Shown here: in pieces, positions 1 to 6,230 of the stretch
How the letters are laid out: each line of letters opens with the position of its first letter
Position numbering within the stretch: position 1 is the first letter of the stretch
From: Eubacteriales bacterium
GTDB lineage: Bacteria; Bacillota; Clostridia; Lachnospirales; Lachnospiraceae
Assembly (NCBI GenBank): GCA_030536565.1
Contig: JAUNPT010000041.1
Location: 1 to 14,930 of the forward strand
Length of the DNA stretch: 14,930 bases
Direction: 5' to 3'
Notes under the pieces: generated by a model
Told to the model about the DNA's origin: nothing
Databases searched by the model: none
Seen by the model: the letters and a program-made list of their open reading frames with translations, nothing else
Made by a program: the position numbers and the translations under genes

Positions 1-1614
1 TATTTCCTCATCATCTGGATAATAACTTTTAAGCTGCCTTAATATATCCATTGCTTCAGCCTTATTACCATTCTTCAGCTGCTTTTCTGCCATGCTCTTT
101 AAATTTAAAGCAAGCTGCTCCAACTCTGTTTTCTGTTCATTATCCAACACTTTCATATATTCACCAAACTTAGTGATATAGGCCTTTATAATCTGATTCA
201 TCGGCGGATAAATATCAATAAGCGCCTTTACCATGGATAGAATATCCCTGCTGTTGTTTTGTCTTCTTTTATTTATTATATTCAAAAACCCAACAGCAAA
301 CCTGCACTCATGAGGAAGCGTCTCCGTAAACGCCTGAAATGTCTTTTTCTTATAAAACCTCCCGTAATATTCAAGCTCTGATACCAAAAAATCATAAATG
401 TTTTCCTCATAACTGATAAAATCCAGCCCATCACTCTGACAATTAAGCAGTTTTCCTTCCTTTACCTTCATAAAGAAAAAGTCATACCTGATATTTTCCT
501 TTTTCTTCCAAGTACGTACGAGACCTTCCTTGTATGATAAATCCTCCTCTGTTGAATTGGCAATCCACTGATTAATACCATCACGCCACATATCATAATC
601 TATCCTTAAGAAAAGTGGTTCCATATTCACATTATATTCCCCGGCAATTTCCCACAGTCTGTCATTTAAATTGAAGATATCAAACACACTCAGGCATAAT
701 CTGTCAAATAAATCTCCAATTGCCTTCTCATTATTATCACTGCTTGCCTTTAACAATTTTAAATATGTAATATACCAATGATTAGATTCTACATGTGTAA
801 AAATTTTCACAAGATTATTCCATCTTTCATCGTCACAGTCTTTCTTGCACTCTTTTTCAATTTCCTGCAGCACCTTTACAACGCTTGATATATTGTTGCA
901 GCGTTCAGCCATGGTTTTAGCCATACGGATATAGCATTCCTTAAACGGGGTGTCAACCAGCCTTTTTATAACAATACTCTGAAAATCCGGGTGAAGAAGC
1001 ATTCTCGTATCCTTCCAGCCAAGTTTAAAAAAATCTCTTTCAATAATATCATCTCTGCCTATTTTGGCTGCGGCCATTATTCCATGAAGTATTGCGTCCT
1101 CAAGCTTCTCCTTCTGAAAAGTATCACCAATAAGCAGCCCACCCTGTTCATATAGCTGCACCCTGTCATTACCTATTTTTTCATAGGTGCTCATATAATG
1201 CTCATAAGCACTTAAAACACTATCATATCTTTCTTTAGAGTAATTCATATATATTGCACTTTTATATAAAAATGCTTTTGCCAGCCTTGTAAGGTCTTTC
1301 TCCCTAAGTCCATCTTCAATGGCCTTTTTCTGTCTCTCTGTATCAAACCTTCTTCCATAGCCCTCTGCCAAATATCCGTAAAATGTTCCAAGAGAACGCC
1401 TGTTATTATAATCATGTTCATTTTTCTTTTTATACTTTACAATGGCATTAGAAGCAACCTCTATAAGCTTGCTCATCTCCCCAATCCCCCAATATTCCTG
1501 AAGTATATGTGTGTCCCAGCGAAACTCCATAGGCTCCTTTTTCATCATGTCTATGAGCAAATCCACATTTCGTTTTGAATGCTCATATTTTTCTTTATTA
1601 GATTTAAAAATGCT
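1..1614 (-). pseudogene. Glycosyltransferase C-terminal part (TPR-like/helical), out of frame with its N-terminal domain, partial at window edge
   Basis: An uninterrupted minus-strand frame of 538 codons runs from position 1614 to the window edge with no stop. It begins inside the end of the glycosyltransferase domain at 1604-2119 but in the +1 frame. Removing one T from the T5 run at 1606-1610 joins the two as ...DTYVKHF-KSNKEKYEHSKRNVD..., giving a protein of more than 700 residues. The sequence is hydrophilic and largely helical, with TPR-like helix pairs such as AKAFLYKSAIYMNYSKE, and is rich in aromatic, Lys and Glu residues. Family-2 glycosyltransferases with long TPR-type tails are common beside flagellin genes in motile Lachnospiraceae, so flagellin glycosylation is a reasonable inference but not shown. 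The fragment has no start codon with a good ribosome site near its beginning, so it is unlikely to be a separate gene. The shift could be a true mutation, a sequencing error, slippage, or a programmed +1 shift. Confidence 0.8.
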
Positions 1615-2119
1615 TTACATATGTGTCAAAAAGCATTACCGGCCCTTTATAAGGATACAGATACTCATGTATTGAGCTCATAAAGCATGTATCCTTTTCA
1701 AGCTTTATCATTCTGCTTACAGCAGCATCACCATAAACAGTCTCTTCAAAATCATGATAATTCCTCTGCATATAACATGCTGAATTATATTTTTTATATT
1801 TCCCGCTTTTAAAAAAATCTATAATATCTTTTGGGTCTTCAAACCATTCATCATCATCAAGATACAGGAACCATTCTCCTTTTGCAGCCTTAAGCCCGGC
1901 ATTTCTTGCTTTTGAAAAGTCATTGCACCATTTAAATGCAATAATATTGTCTGCGTATTTTTCAATAATTTTTCTTGTATCTTCATCACAGCCTGTATCA
2001 ACTACGATTATTTCACATGGAAGCTTATTTTTAAATGGCAGCAGCGATTCCAGACATTTTTCTGAATCCTTTCTTCCACACATAAGCAGCGATATTGACA
2101 GTAAACATTTTTCTCCCAT
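1604..2119 (-). CDS. Family-2 glycosyltransferase catalytic domain (N-terminal part of a frameshifted gene)
   Basis: This 171-residue frame is a GT-A fold, family-2 glycosyltransferase domain. It has a first beta strand (LLSISLLMCGRKDSEKCLESL), the nucleotide-sugar segment EIIVVDTGCDEDT (about residues 36-48), the conserved DFSKARNAGLKAAKGEWFLY stretch, and the metal-binding acidic motif LDDDEW (about residues 87-92). The start ATG at 2119 is preceded by a GAAGGG ribosome site about 11 nt upstream. The gene lies in the same orientation as flagellin, downstream of its terminator, so it probably depends on read-through or a weak promoter of its own. A soluble cytoplasmic enzyme that adds sugar to flagellin is the likeliest role. 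The TAA at 1604-1606 cuts the protein right after the catalytic domain, while the adjacent frame continues as the helical tail. On its own it may fold but would lack that tail. Confidence 0.8.
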   Translation of the reverse strand: MGEKCLLSISLLMCGRKDSEKCLESLLPFKNKLPCEIIVVDTGCDEDTRKIIEKYADNIIAFKWCNDFSKARNAGLKAAKGEWFLYLDDDEWFEDPKDIIDFFKSGKYKKYNSACYMQRNYHDFEETVYGDAAVSRMIKLEKDTCFMSSIHEYLYPYKGPVMLFDTYVKHF

Positions 2120-2162
2120 ATATAATTTTTCCCTTCACAAAAATTTTCACACACATTATTAT

Positions 2163-2221
2163 CAAAAAAGAAAACGGGTGCCCCAATGCCATTAAATAAA
2201 AGCATTGCCGGACCCCGCTTT
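2163..2221 (-). terminator. Rho-independent terminator of the flagellin transcript
   Basis: Read on the minus strand, a GC-rich stem (AAAGCGGG pairing with CCCGTTTT and CAATGC pairing with GCATTG, with an internal bulge and an AT-rich loop) is followed by TTTTCTTTTTT. It begins about 20 nt after the flagellin stop codon, exactly where a strongly expressed flagellin mRNA should end, and separates flagellin from the glycosyltransferase. Confidence 0.8.
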
Positions 2222-2242
2222 CCCATTAGTTAATAAAACGAA

Positions 2243-3817
2243 TTATCCAAGTAATGATAATACTCCCTGATTTGCCTGATTAGACTGTGCAAGCATAGAC
2301 TGTCCAGCCTGAGCAAGAATGTTATTCTTACTGTAATTAACCATTTCAGCTGCCATATCCGTATCTCGAATCTGTGACTCAGCTGCAGTTGTGTTTTCGA
2401 CAATGTTATCAAGGTTTGCAATAGTATGCTCAAGACGGTTCTGAACCGCACCTAATGTAGAACGCTGTGCTGAAACCTTCTTTAAGGCAGCATCTATTGT
2501 TTCAATTGCATTCTTAGCATTAGTGTTATCTGCACCAGTAACCTTTAACTTATCAACTCCAAGAATTTCTGCATTCATTGCTTCAATTTCAACATCAATC
2601 TGATTATTATCAGTTGCATCAGCTCCCACCTGAAGTGAGAATTTCAATGTTCCTGTAGCGGACTGTCCTTTTTCAACATATGCATTAACCTTATCTCTTG
2701 CATCGACAAGATTTCCATCTGCACCCTTAATGTATAATCCGCCTGTATACTCACCATTCTTATCAAAGTGTGTTGAAAGACCATTTGCAGCAATCTCATT
2801 GCCATACTTATCCATGAACTGGAAATCAGTCGAACTCGCCTTAAATGCACTAATATCATCCACTATTGTGCCTGTATATTTTTTACCTATAGTTGAATAA
2901 TATGTATCATTTGTATTAACTACAGCCTCCTTTTTAACCTTATTGCCATATGCATCGAACATATTATCCGAGGCTGCCACATAGACTGTAGTTAGAAAAT
3001 TTGACGTTGTAGAATCAGCTACCGCTTTATACTCAACGCCACCTGTTAAACTATTTCGTGTTACTGTATAATATGTGATATTACTACTATATGTTTCGCC
3101 ACTCTTAACCTCAACATATACACTGCCACTTAACTTATAGTAACCAGATGACTTAAATACGTCAGCCTCAGTAACATAAGTAGAACCTGCAGCTGTTAAA
3201 GCAGTTGAACCGATTTCAGCACCAACCTGCTCCGTTTGTACACTTGAGTAATATGTTACACCCTCCTCTATAAGGCTTCCTGCTGCAACTGTCTCAAATG
3301 TTCCGCTTCCATCTGTCTTAGCTACAAATAAATCTGTACTTAATACATCAGCTGAACCTTTATAGCTATAAGTTGTACTCTTAGTACCAGCAGCATCGCC
3401 CTTTAACAGATAGATTTCATTGAACTTGGTTGTCTCTGATACTCTGTCAATTTCAGTTATAAGCTGGTCAATCTCATCCTGAATAGACTGCTTATCTGAT
3501 TCTGAGTTAGTACCATTAGACGCCTGGTTTGCAAGCTCATTCATACGCTGAAGCATACTCTGTGTTTCATTTAAAGCTCCCTCAGCTGTCTGGACTGCTG
3601 AAATACCGTCCTGTGCATTTGAAGAAGCCTGTGTTAAGCCTCTAATCTGTTTTCTCATCTTTTCAGATATAGATAAACCAGCTGCATCATCTGCTGCACG
3701 GTTGATTCTGTAACCTGATGATAACTTCTCAGTTGACTTTGCCTGTGCACTTGATGTTACACCTAACATTCTGTTGGCATTCATTGCCGTAATATTATGT
3801 TGTACTACCATACTCAT
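2243..3817 (-). CDS. hag: Flagellin (major filament protein)
   Basis: This is the structural subunit of the flagellar filament, secreted through the flagellar export apparatus and assembled outside the cell. The 524-residue product has the conserved D0/D1 N-terminus (about residues 1-150: MVVQHNITAMNANR, LSSGYRINRAADDAAGLS) and the conserved C-terminus (about 430-524, ending NQANQGVLSLLG). The TLR5-recognition stretch is present (LQRMNELANQASNGTNSESD), keeping the LQR arginine. Between the conserved ends lies a long variable region rich in Thr, Ser, Gly and Tyr with recurring TYYS-like segments. I chose the ATG at 3817: GGAGGT at 3825-3830 lies 8 nt upstream, whereas the ATG at 3832 overlaps this ribosome site and cannot use it. 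It follows the csrA-like gene by 111 nt with no promoter seen between, so the two are probably co-transcribed and share the invertible promoter described below. A terminator follows. Confidence 0.97.
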   Translation of the reverse strand: MSMVVQHNITAMNANRMLGVTSSAQAKSTEKLSSGYRINRAADDAAGLSISEKMRKQIRGLTQASSNAQDGISAVQTAEGALNETQSMLQRMNELANQASNGTNSESDKQSIQDEIDQLITEIDRVSETTKFNEIYLLKGDAAGTKSTTYSYKGSADVLSTDLFVAKTDGSGTFETVAAGSLIEEGVTYYSSVQTEQVGAEIGSTALTAAGSTYVTEADVFKSSGYYKLSGSVYVEVKSGETYSSNITYYTVTRNSLTGGVEYKAVADSTTSNFLTTVYVAASDNMFDAYGNKVKKEAVVNTNDTYYSTIGKKYTGTIVDDISAFKASSTDFQFMDKYGNEIAANGLSTHFDKNGEYTGGLYIKGADGNLVDARDKVNAYVEKGQSATGTLKFSLQVGADATDNNQIDVEIEAMNAEILGVDKLKVTGADNTNAKNAIETIDAALKKVSAQRSTLGAVQNRLEHTIANLDNIVENTTAAESQIRDTDMAAEMVNYSKNNILAQAGQSMLAQSNQANQGVLSLLG

Positions 3818-3824
3818 TTTTTTT

Positions 3825-3908
3825 ACCTCCATGTTTTAAAAATCCCACTGCAAATCCGTTTGCATGTGACAAAGTTATTTATAATAATCCAGCTGTAATT
3901 GGACTTCC
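3825..3908 (-). promoter_or_regulatory. Predicted CsrA-binding leader of flagellin mRNA (five GGA motifs)
   Basis: The minus-strand leader between csrA and flagellin contains GGA motifs at 3906-3908, 3888-3890, 3855-3857, 3843-3845 and 3828-3830. The one at 3850-3863 forms GCAA-ACGGAT-TTGC, a hairpin that presents ANGGA in a hexaloop, which is the classic CsrA target. The last, ACATGGAGGT, fits ANGGA and is the Shine-Dalgarno sequence itself. A high-affinity hairpin about 27 nt upstream of a second site on the ribosome site is the known layout of the Bacillus subtilis hag leader, where CsrA blocks translation until FliW removes it. Binding here is inferred. Confidence 0.65.
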
Positions 3909-3928
3909 GGACGACCGATGGCTGGTTA

Positions 3929-4162
3929 TTACCTCTTTTTATACTTTTCTGGATATTCGGGCTGTGCATAATATCTGTGAATATGCTCTCCGTCACCAGA
4001 TGCTATTTGGCGTTTTTCAATTGCCTTACTTCTTGCAATAGCTACATCTTTAGGAGCATCAATCATGATTCTCATGTGCTTTCCTGTACCTCCAAGGAAA
4101 ATCACTTTAATGTTATCTCCTATCATTACATACTCCTCTGCTGCTACAGACATTCTTAACAT
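3929..4162 (-). CDS. csrA: CsrA-family RNA-binding translational regulator, divergent
   Basis: CsrA is a small homodimeric protein that binds GGA motifs in mRNA leaders and, in Gram-positive flagellates, represses flagellin translation. This 77-residue product aligns without gaps over the core: ML-x-MS at the start, YVMIGDNIKV (strand 2), and IDAPKDVAIAR (strands 4-5), which keeps the RNA-contacting Arg44. It is unusual at strand 1: the canonical (L/T)SRK, with essential Arg6, is replaced by MSVAA, and an arginine appears at position 3 instead. The C-terminal tail (about residues 50-77) is long and rich in His, Tyr and Lys. The start ATG has an AAGGAGG site 8 nt upstream. The gene lies immediately 5' of flagellin in the same orientation and just downstream of the inverted repeat of the recombinase switch, so it would be switched together with flagellin. 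The family assignment is good; normal RNA affinity is uncertain. Confidence 0.85.
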   Translation of the reverse strand: MLRMSVAAEEYVMIGDNIKVIFLGGTGKHMRIMIDAPKDVAIARSKAIEKRQIASGDGEHIHRYYAQPEYPEKYKKR

Positions 4163-4199
4163 GTACTGTTCCTCCTTGAAAATTTTTCCACTAATATTT

Positions 4200-4215
4200 A
4201 TCTGATAATTCAGAT
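4200..4215 (-). other. Small hairpin in the csrA 5' leader
   Basis: ATCTGA-ATTA-TCAGAT on the minus strand is a perfect 6-bp stem with a 4-nt loop, lying between the left inverted repeat and the csrA ribosome site. It has no T tract, so it is not a terminator. It might tune csrA translation or be an operator. No function can be assigned. Confidence 0.35.
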
Positions 4216-4220
4216 ATAAT

Positions 4221-4248
4221 AGGTAACAAAATTACTATTGTGTTACCT
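4221..4248. repeat. Left inverted repeat of the invertible segment (recombinase site)
   Basis: The site is an imperfect dyad, AGGTAACA and TGTTACCT around a 12-nt centre. On the minus strand its core (4223-4246) reads GTAACACA-ATAGTAAT-TTTGTTAC. It matches the right-hand site (4960-4983) at 22 of 24 positions in the opposite orientation, including an unbroken 15-base match through the asymmetric centre AATAGTAA. Two inward-facing arms around an asymmetric 6-8 bp spacer is the expected shape of a tyrosine-recombinase crossover site. Confidence 0.8.
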
Positions 4249-4264
4249 GCCTGCAGCAAAAAAG

Positions 4265-4846
4265 TTAAATTAATATTTTTTCAAAAACTAAATCTCTGTC
4301 GTCCTGCTCAATTCCGAGATACCGTTTAGTTACCTGAAAAGAAGAATGATTATATATGTTCATTAATAAGACTGGCGGAACTCCTTGTTTCCAGGCATAA
4401 TAACCAAATGTTTTTCTTAAAGAGTGGCAGCTTATAACCCCCTCCAGTCTGTAAAAATTAGCTGCTTTCTTTACTATTCTATATGCCTGTACTCTTGTAA
4501 TAGGCGTATTTTCTCCAACTGAACTACCAAACAGATAATGCTCTGCTTCCAGAGCGTTCATTTCCTTCTCATACTCCTTTAAAGCCTTTTTAATATTTGC
4601 ATTTAAAAAAATCTTGGACTTTTTTCCTGTTTTCATCTCAACTATCGTTATATGTGACCTGAACTGTCTATTCTCTCCATTATAGACATGCTTCCACTGC
4701 AGCTTAAGAATATCCGATATTCTTAAAGCTGTATTTAATCCCATAGTTATTAACAGATAGTTTCTTACATCCGGTTCTATCCCCCTATAGTAATCCTTGA
4801 AGTGGTTCAAATCCTGTTCATTTCTGATTGGCTGTGCAATATTCAT
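4265..4846 (-). CDS. Tyrosine recombinase, FimB/RecV-like DNA invertase
   Basis: The 193-residue protein is a catalytic domain only, the size of FimB/FimE and Clostridioides RecV, without the N-terminal core-binding domain of phage integrases. The full catalytic set is visible: Arg42 (NTALRISD), Lys72 (EMKTGKK), His141 and Arg144 (CHSLRKTFGYYAW), His167 (IYNHSSFQVT) and the nucleophile Tyr176 (KRYLGIEQ). It should cut and rejoin DNA at the two inverted repeats that flank it, flipping the segment that contains its own gene. The start at 4846 has AAAGG 10 nt upstream, and a sigma-A promoter (4894-4922) lies inside the segment, so it should be expressed in either orientation. In the orientation shown its transcript runs toward csrA-flagellin across the left repeat, which lacks a T tract, so some read-through into flagellin is possible. 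No phage or conjugative genes accompany it. Confidence 0.9.
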   Translation of the reverse strand: MNIAQPIRNEQDLNHFKDYYRGIEPDVRNYLLITMGLNTALRISDILKLQWKHVYNGENRQFRSHITIVEMKTGKKSKIFLNANIKKALKEYEKEMNALEAEHYLFGSSVGENTPITRVQAYRIVKKAANFYRLEGVISCHSLRKTFGYYAWKQGVPPVLLMNIYNHSSFQVTKRYLGIEQDDRDLVFEKILI

Positions 4847-4893
4847 ATAGTCTGTTCCTTTCTTTTAATGTTACTCTCATTAGAGGCGATAAA

Positions 4894-4922
4894 ATTTTAA
4901 AAAATTTTATTTTAGGTGTTAA
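4894..4922 (-). promoter_or_regulatory. Sigma-A promoter of the recombinase gene
   Basis: On the minus strand TTAACA (4917-4922) and TAAAAT (4894-4899) are separated by exactly 17 nt; each box has one mismatch to consensus. The -10 ends 47 nt before the recombinase ATG. Its -35 overlaps the -35 of the divergent sigma-D promoter (4920-4923), so the two polymerases may compete. Confidence 0.65.
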
Positions 4923-4945
4923 GTATTTTTTTCTATATCCGATAT
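4920..4945 (+). promoter_or_regulatory. Sigma-D/sigma-28 (FliA-type) flagellar promoter, facing away from flagellin
   Basis: TAAG (4920-4923), 15 nt, then CCGATAT (4939-4945). The Bacillus sigma-D consensus is TAAA-N15-CCGATAT, so there is one mismatch and ideal spacing. Class-III flagellar promoters drive flagellin. Here it points right, into the right inverted repeat/terminator, and no flagellar gene lies downstream. Only inversion of the segment would aim it at csrA-flagellin. Confidence 0.75.
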
Positions 4946-4954
4946 ATAAATTGA

Positions 4955-4988
4955 ATGGAGTAACACAATAGTAAATGTGTTACTCCAT
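4955..4988. repeat. Right inverted repeat of the invertible segment (recombinase site)
   Basis: The site is a perfect 13-bp dyad (ATGGAGTAACACA and TGTGTTACTCCAT) around the 8-nt asymmetric centre ATAGTAAA. Its core at 4960-4983 matches the left site at 22 of 24 positions in inverted orientation. Sharing of the asymmetric centre, not just the stem, argues that these are homologous recombination sites and not two unrelated hairpins. Confidence 0.8.
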
Positions 4989-4994
4989 TTTTTT
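4955..4994 (+). terminator. Rho-independent terminator formed by the right repeat
   Basis: On the plus strand the 13-bp perfect stem is followed directly by T7 (4988-4994). It begins only 9 nt after the sigma-D -10 box and would end that transcript after about 40 nt in the present orientation. The T tract lies outside the crossover region, so it would stay on the right-hand side after inversion. Confidence 0.7.
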
Positions 4995-5054
4995 CTCTCC
5001 ATTTTTTTATAAATATTTCATTTAATTTGTATACCGTTTTGCCATAATATTCTA

Positions 5055-5060
5055 TATAAT
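5055..5060 (+). promoter_or_regulatory. Possible -10 box of the aldo/keto reductase-MATE operon
   Basis: A perfect TATAAT lies 43 nt upstream of the reductase start. No good -35 is seen at 16-18 nt (the nearest, TTGTAT at 5027-5032, is 22 nt away), so the promoter is tentative or needs an activator. Confidence 0.35.
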
Positions 5061-5103
5061 GTTAGAAGAAGATTTAACTGTGCTTAAAGAAAGAGAGGAC
5101 AAT

Positions 5104-6204
5104 ATGAAAAAATTAGGTTTTGGAGCAATGCGCCTGCCCCTTACTAACCCAGACGATAAAACATCAATTGATATAGAGCTTTTAAAACAAATGGTTGATA
5201 CATATCTTGATGCTGGTTTTACGTACTTTGATACTGCATATCCATATCATGAGCAGATGTCGGAATGTGCCATGAAAGAGGCTCTTACCAGCCGCCATGA
5301 CCGAAGTGAATACATATTTGCCGATAAGATGCCGACTATCCTTGTCAAGTCAGCTGATGAATATCCAATGTATTTTAATGAACAGCTTGAAAAAACAGGC
5401 GTCGGATACTTTGACTATTATCTTATGCATAATATGGGAAAAGACCGTTACAGCAAAACTGAAGAATTTGGCGGGTTTGAATTTGCATTAAAAATGAAGG
5501 AAGCCGGAAAAATTAAAAACTTAGGTTTTTCATTCCATGATGACGCACAAACTCTGGAAGAAATTCTTACAAAGCACCCTTACGTTGACTTTGTACAGCT
5601 TCAGATTAACTATCTTGACTGGAATAACCCTGTAATTCAATCCAGACTGTGTTATGAAACTGCTGTAAAACATGGTAAAAAGGTTATTGTTATGGAGCCG
5701 GTAAAAGGAGGCACACTCGCAAGGCTTCCGGATAAAGCAATGCAGCTCCTTCACGATTTCAACCCTGACATGACGCCCGCTTCGCTGGCATTACGCTTCG
5801 CTGCTTCCTTAGACAACGTATTTATGGTATTAAGCGGAATGAGTGACATGGCTCAGATTAAAGAAAACACAGCCCTAATGAAAAACCCTGCACCTATTTC
5901 CAAAAAAGAATATGAATTAATAGATAAAATCGTAGAAATCATCAATCAAAGCATTGAAATTCCATGTACAAGCTGTGGTTACTGTACGGAGGTCTGCCCA
6001 CAAAACATTGCCATTCCTTCATTGTTTGGTCTGTACAATAATTATAAAATCAATGGCAGCTTCTCTGGCATGTATTTTAACCGTATTATATTTGACAATG
6101 GAAGACCATCTTCGTGCCTTGGCTGCCGCAAGTGTGAAAGGAACTGCCCACAGCATATTCATATAACTGATTACCTAAAAAAAATATCTGAATTTGAGAA
6201 TTAA
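5104..6204 (+). CDS. Aldo/keto reductase with C-terminal double 4Fe-4S ferredoxin domain
   Basis: The 366-residue cytoplasmic oxidoreductase has an AKR TIM barrel from the N-terminus (KKLGFGAMRLP) carrying the catalytic tetrad Asp43, Tyr48, Lys75 and His109 (YFDTAYPYH, FADKMP, YLMHNM). A C-terminal ferredoxin-like domain has two clusters of cysteines: C288-C291-C294-C298 (CTSCGYCTEVCP) and C338-C341-C344-C348 (CLGCRKCERNCP). AKRs of this type are frequent in anaerobes; the iron-sulfur tail suggests electron exchange with ferredoxin or a flavoprotein, and the substrate is unknown. I chose the ATG at 5104, with AGAGAGG 5 nt upstream; an earlier in-frame ATG at 5059 overlaps the TATAAT box and has no ribosome site. 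MATE follows after 26 nt, probably in one operon. The gene sits just right of the invertible segment, shielded from it by the repeat/terminator. Confidence 0.92.
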   Translation: MKKLGFGAMRLPLTNPDDKTSIDIELLKQMVDTYLDAGFTYFDTAYPYHEQMSECAMKEALTSRHDRSEYIFADKMPTILVKSADEYPMYFNEQLEKTGVGYFDYYLMHNMGKDRYSKTEEFGGFEFALKMKEAGKIKNLGFSFHDDAQTLEEILTKHPYVDFVQLQINYLDWNNPVIQSRLCYETAVKHGKKVIVMEPVKGGTLARLPDKAMQLLHDFNPDMTPASLALRFAASLDNVFMVLSGMSDMAQIKENTALMKNPAPISKKEYELIDKIVEIINQSIEIPCTSCGYCTEVCPQNIAIPSLFGLYNNYKINGSFSGMYFNRIIFDNGRPSSCLGCRKCERNCPQHIHITDYLKKISEFEN

Positions 6205-6230
6205 ACTAAATAGAAAGGACTTGAATTACA

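Larger units (their letters stand above)
4221..4988. mobile_element. Candidate invertible DNA segment (flagellin phase switch) carrying its own recombinase
   Basis: The segment of about 740 bp between two inverted recombinase sites contains one tyrosine recombinase gene and, next to the right-hand site, a sigma-D type promoter facing outward to the right. In the orientation shown, the csrA-flagellin side has no recognisable sigma-D promoter. Inversion would place the promoter about 90 nt upstream of the csrA start, reading into csrA-flagellin. It is not a conventional mobile element: nothing suggests excision or transfer. Inversion itself is inferred. Confidence 0.7.

Noticed and set aside
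3815..3832. Flagellin starting at the ATG at 3832 (MEVKKMSM...)
   Set aside because: That ATG overlaps the GGAGG ribosome site that serves the ATG at 3817, and conserved flagellin N-termini begin at or next to the later Met.
4215..4220. Plus-strand TATAAT at 4215-4220 as a promoter
   Set aside because: No suitable -35 and no plus-strand gene follows in this orientation.
4221..4988. The two repeats as att sites of an integrated phage or conjugative element
   Set aside because: They are inverted, not direct, and only the recombinase lies between them; no phage, plasmid or cargo gene is present. Inverted sites give inversion, not excision.
4955..4994. The right repeat as an ordinary terminator only
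   Set aside because: A terminator would not share its asymmetric loop (AATAGTAA) with an inverted partner 740 bp away. It may act as both.
5059..5103. Longer aldo/keto reductase start at 5059
   Set aside because: It overlaps the -10 box, has no ribosome site, and adds residues before the family's normal N-terminus.
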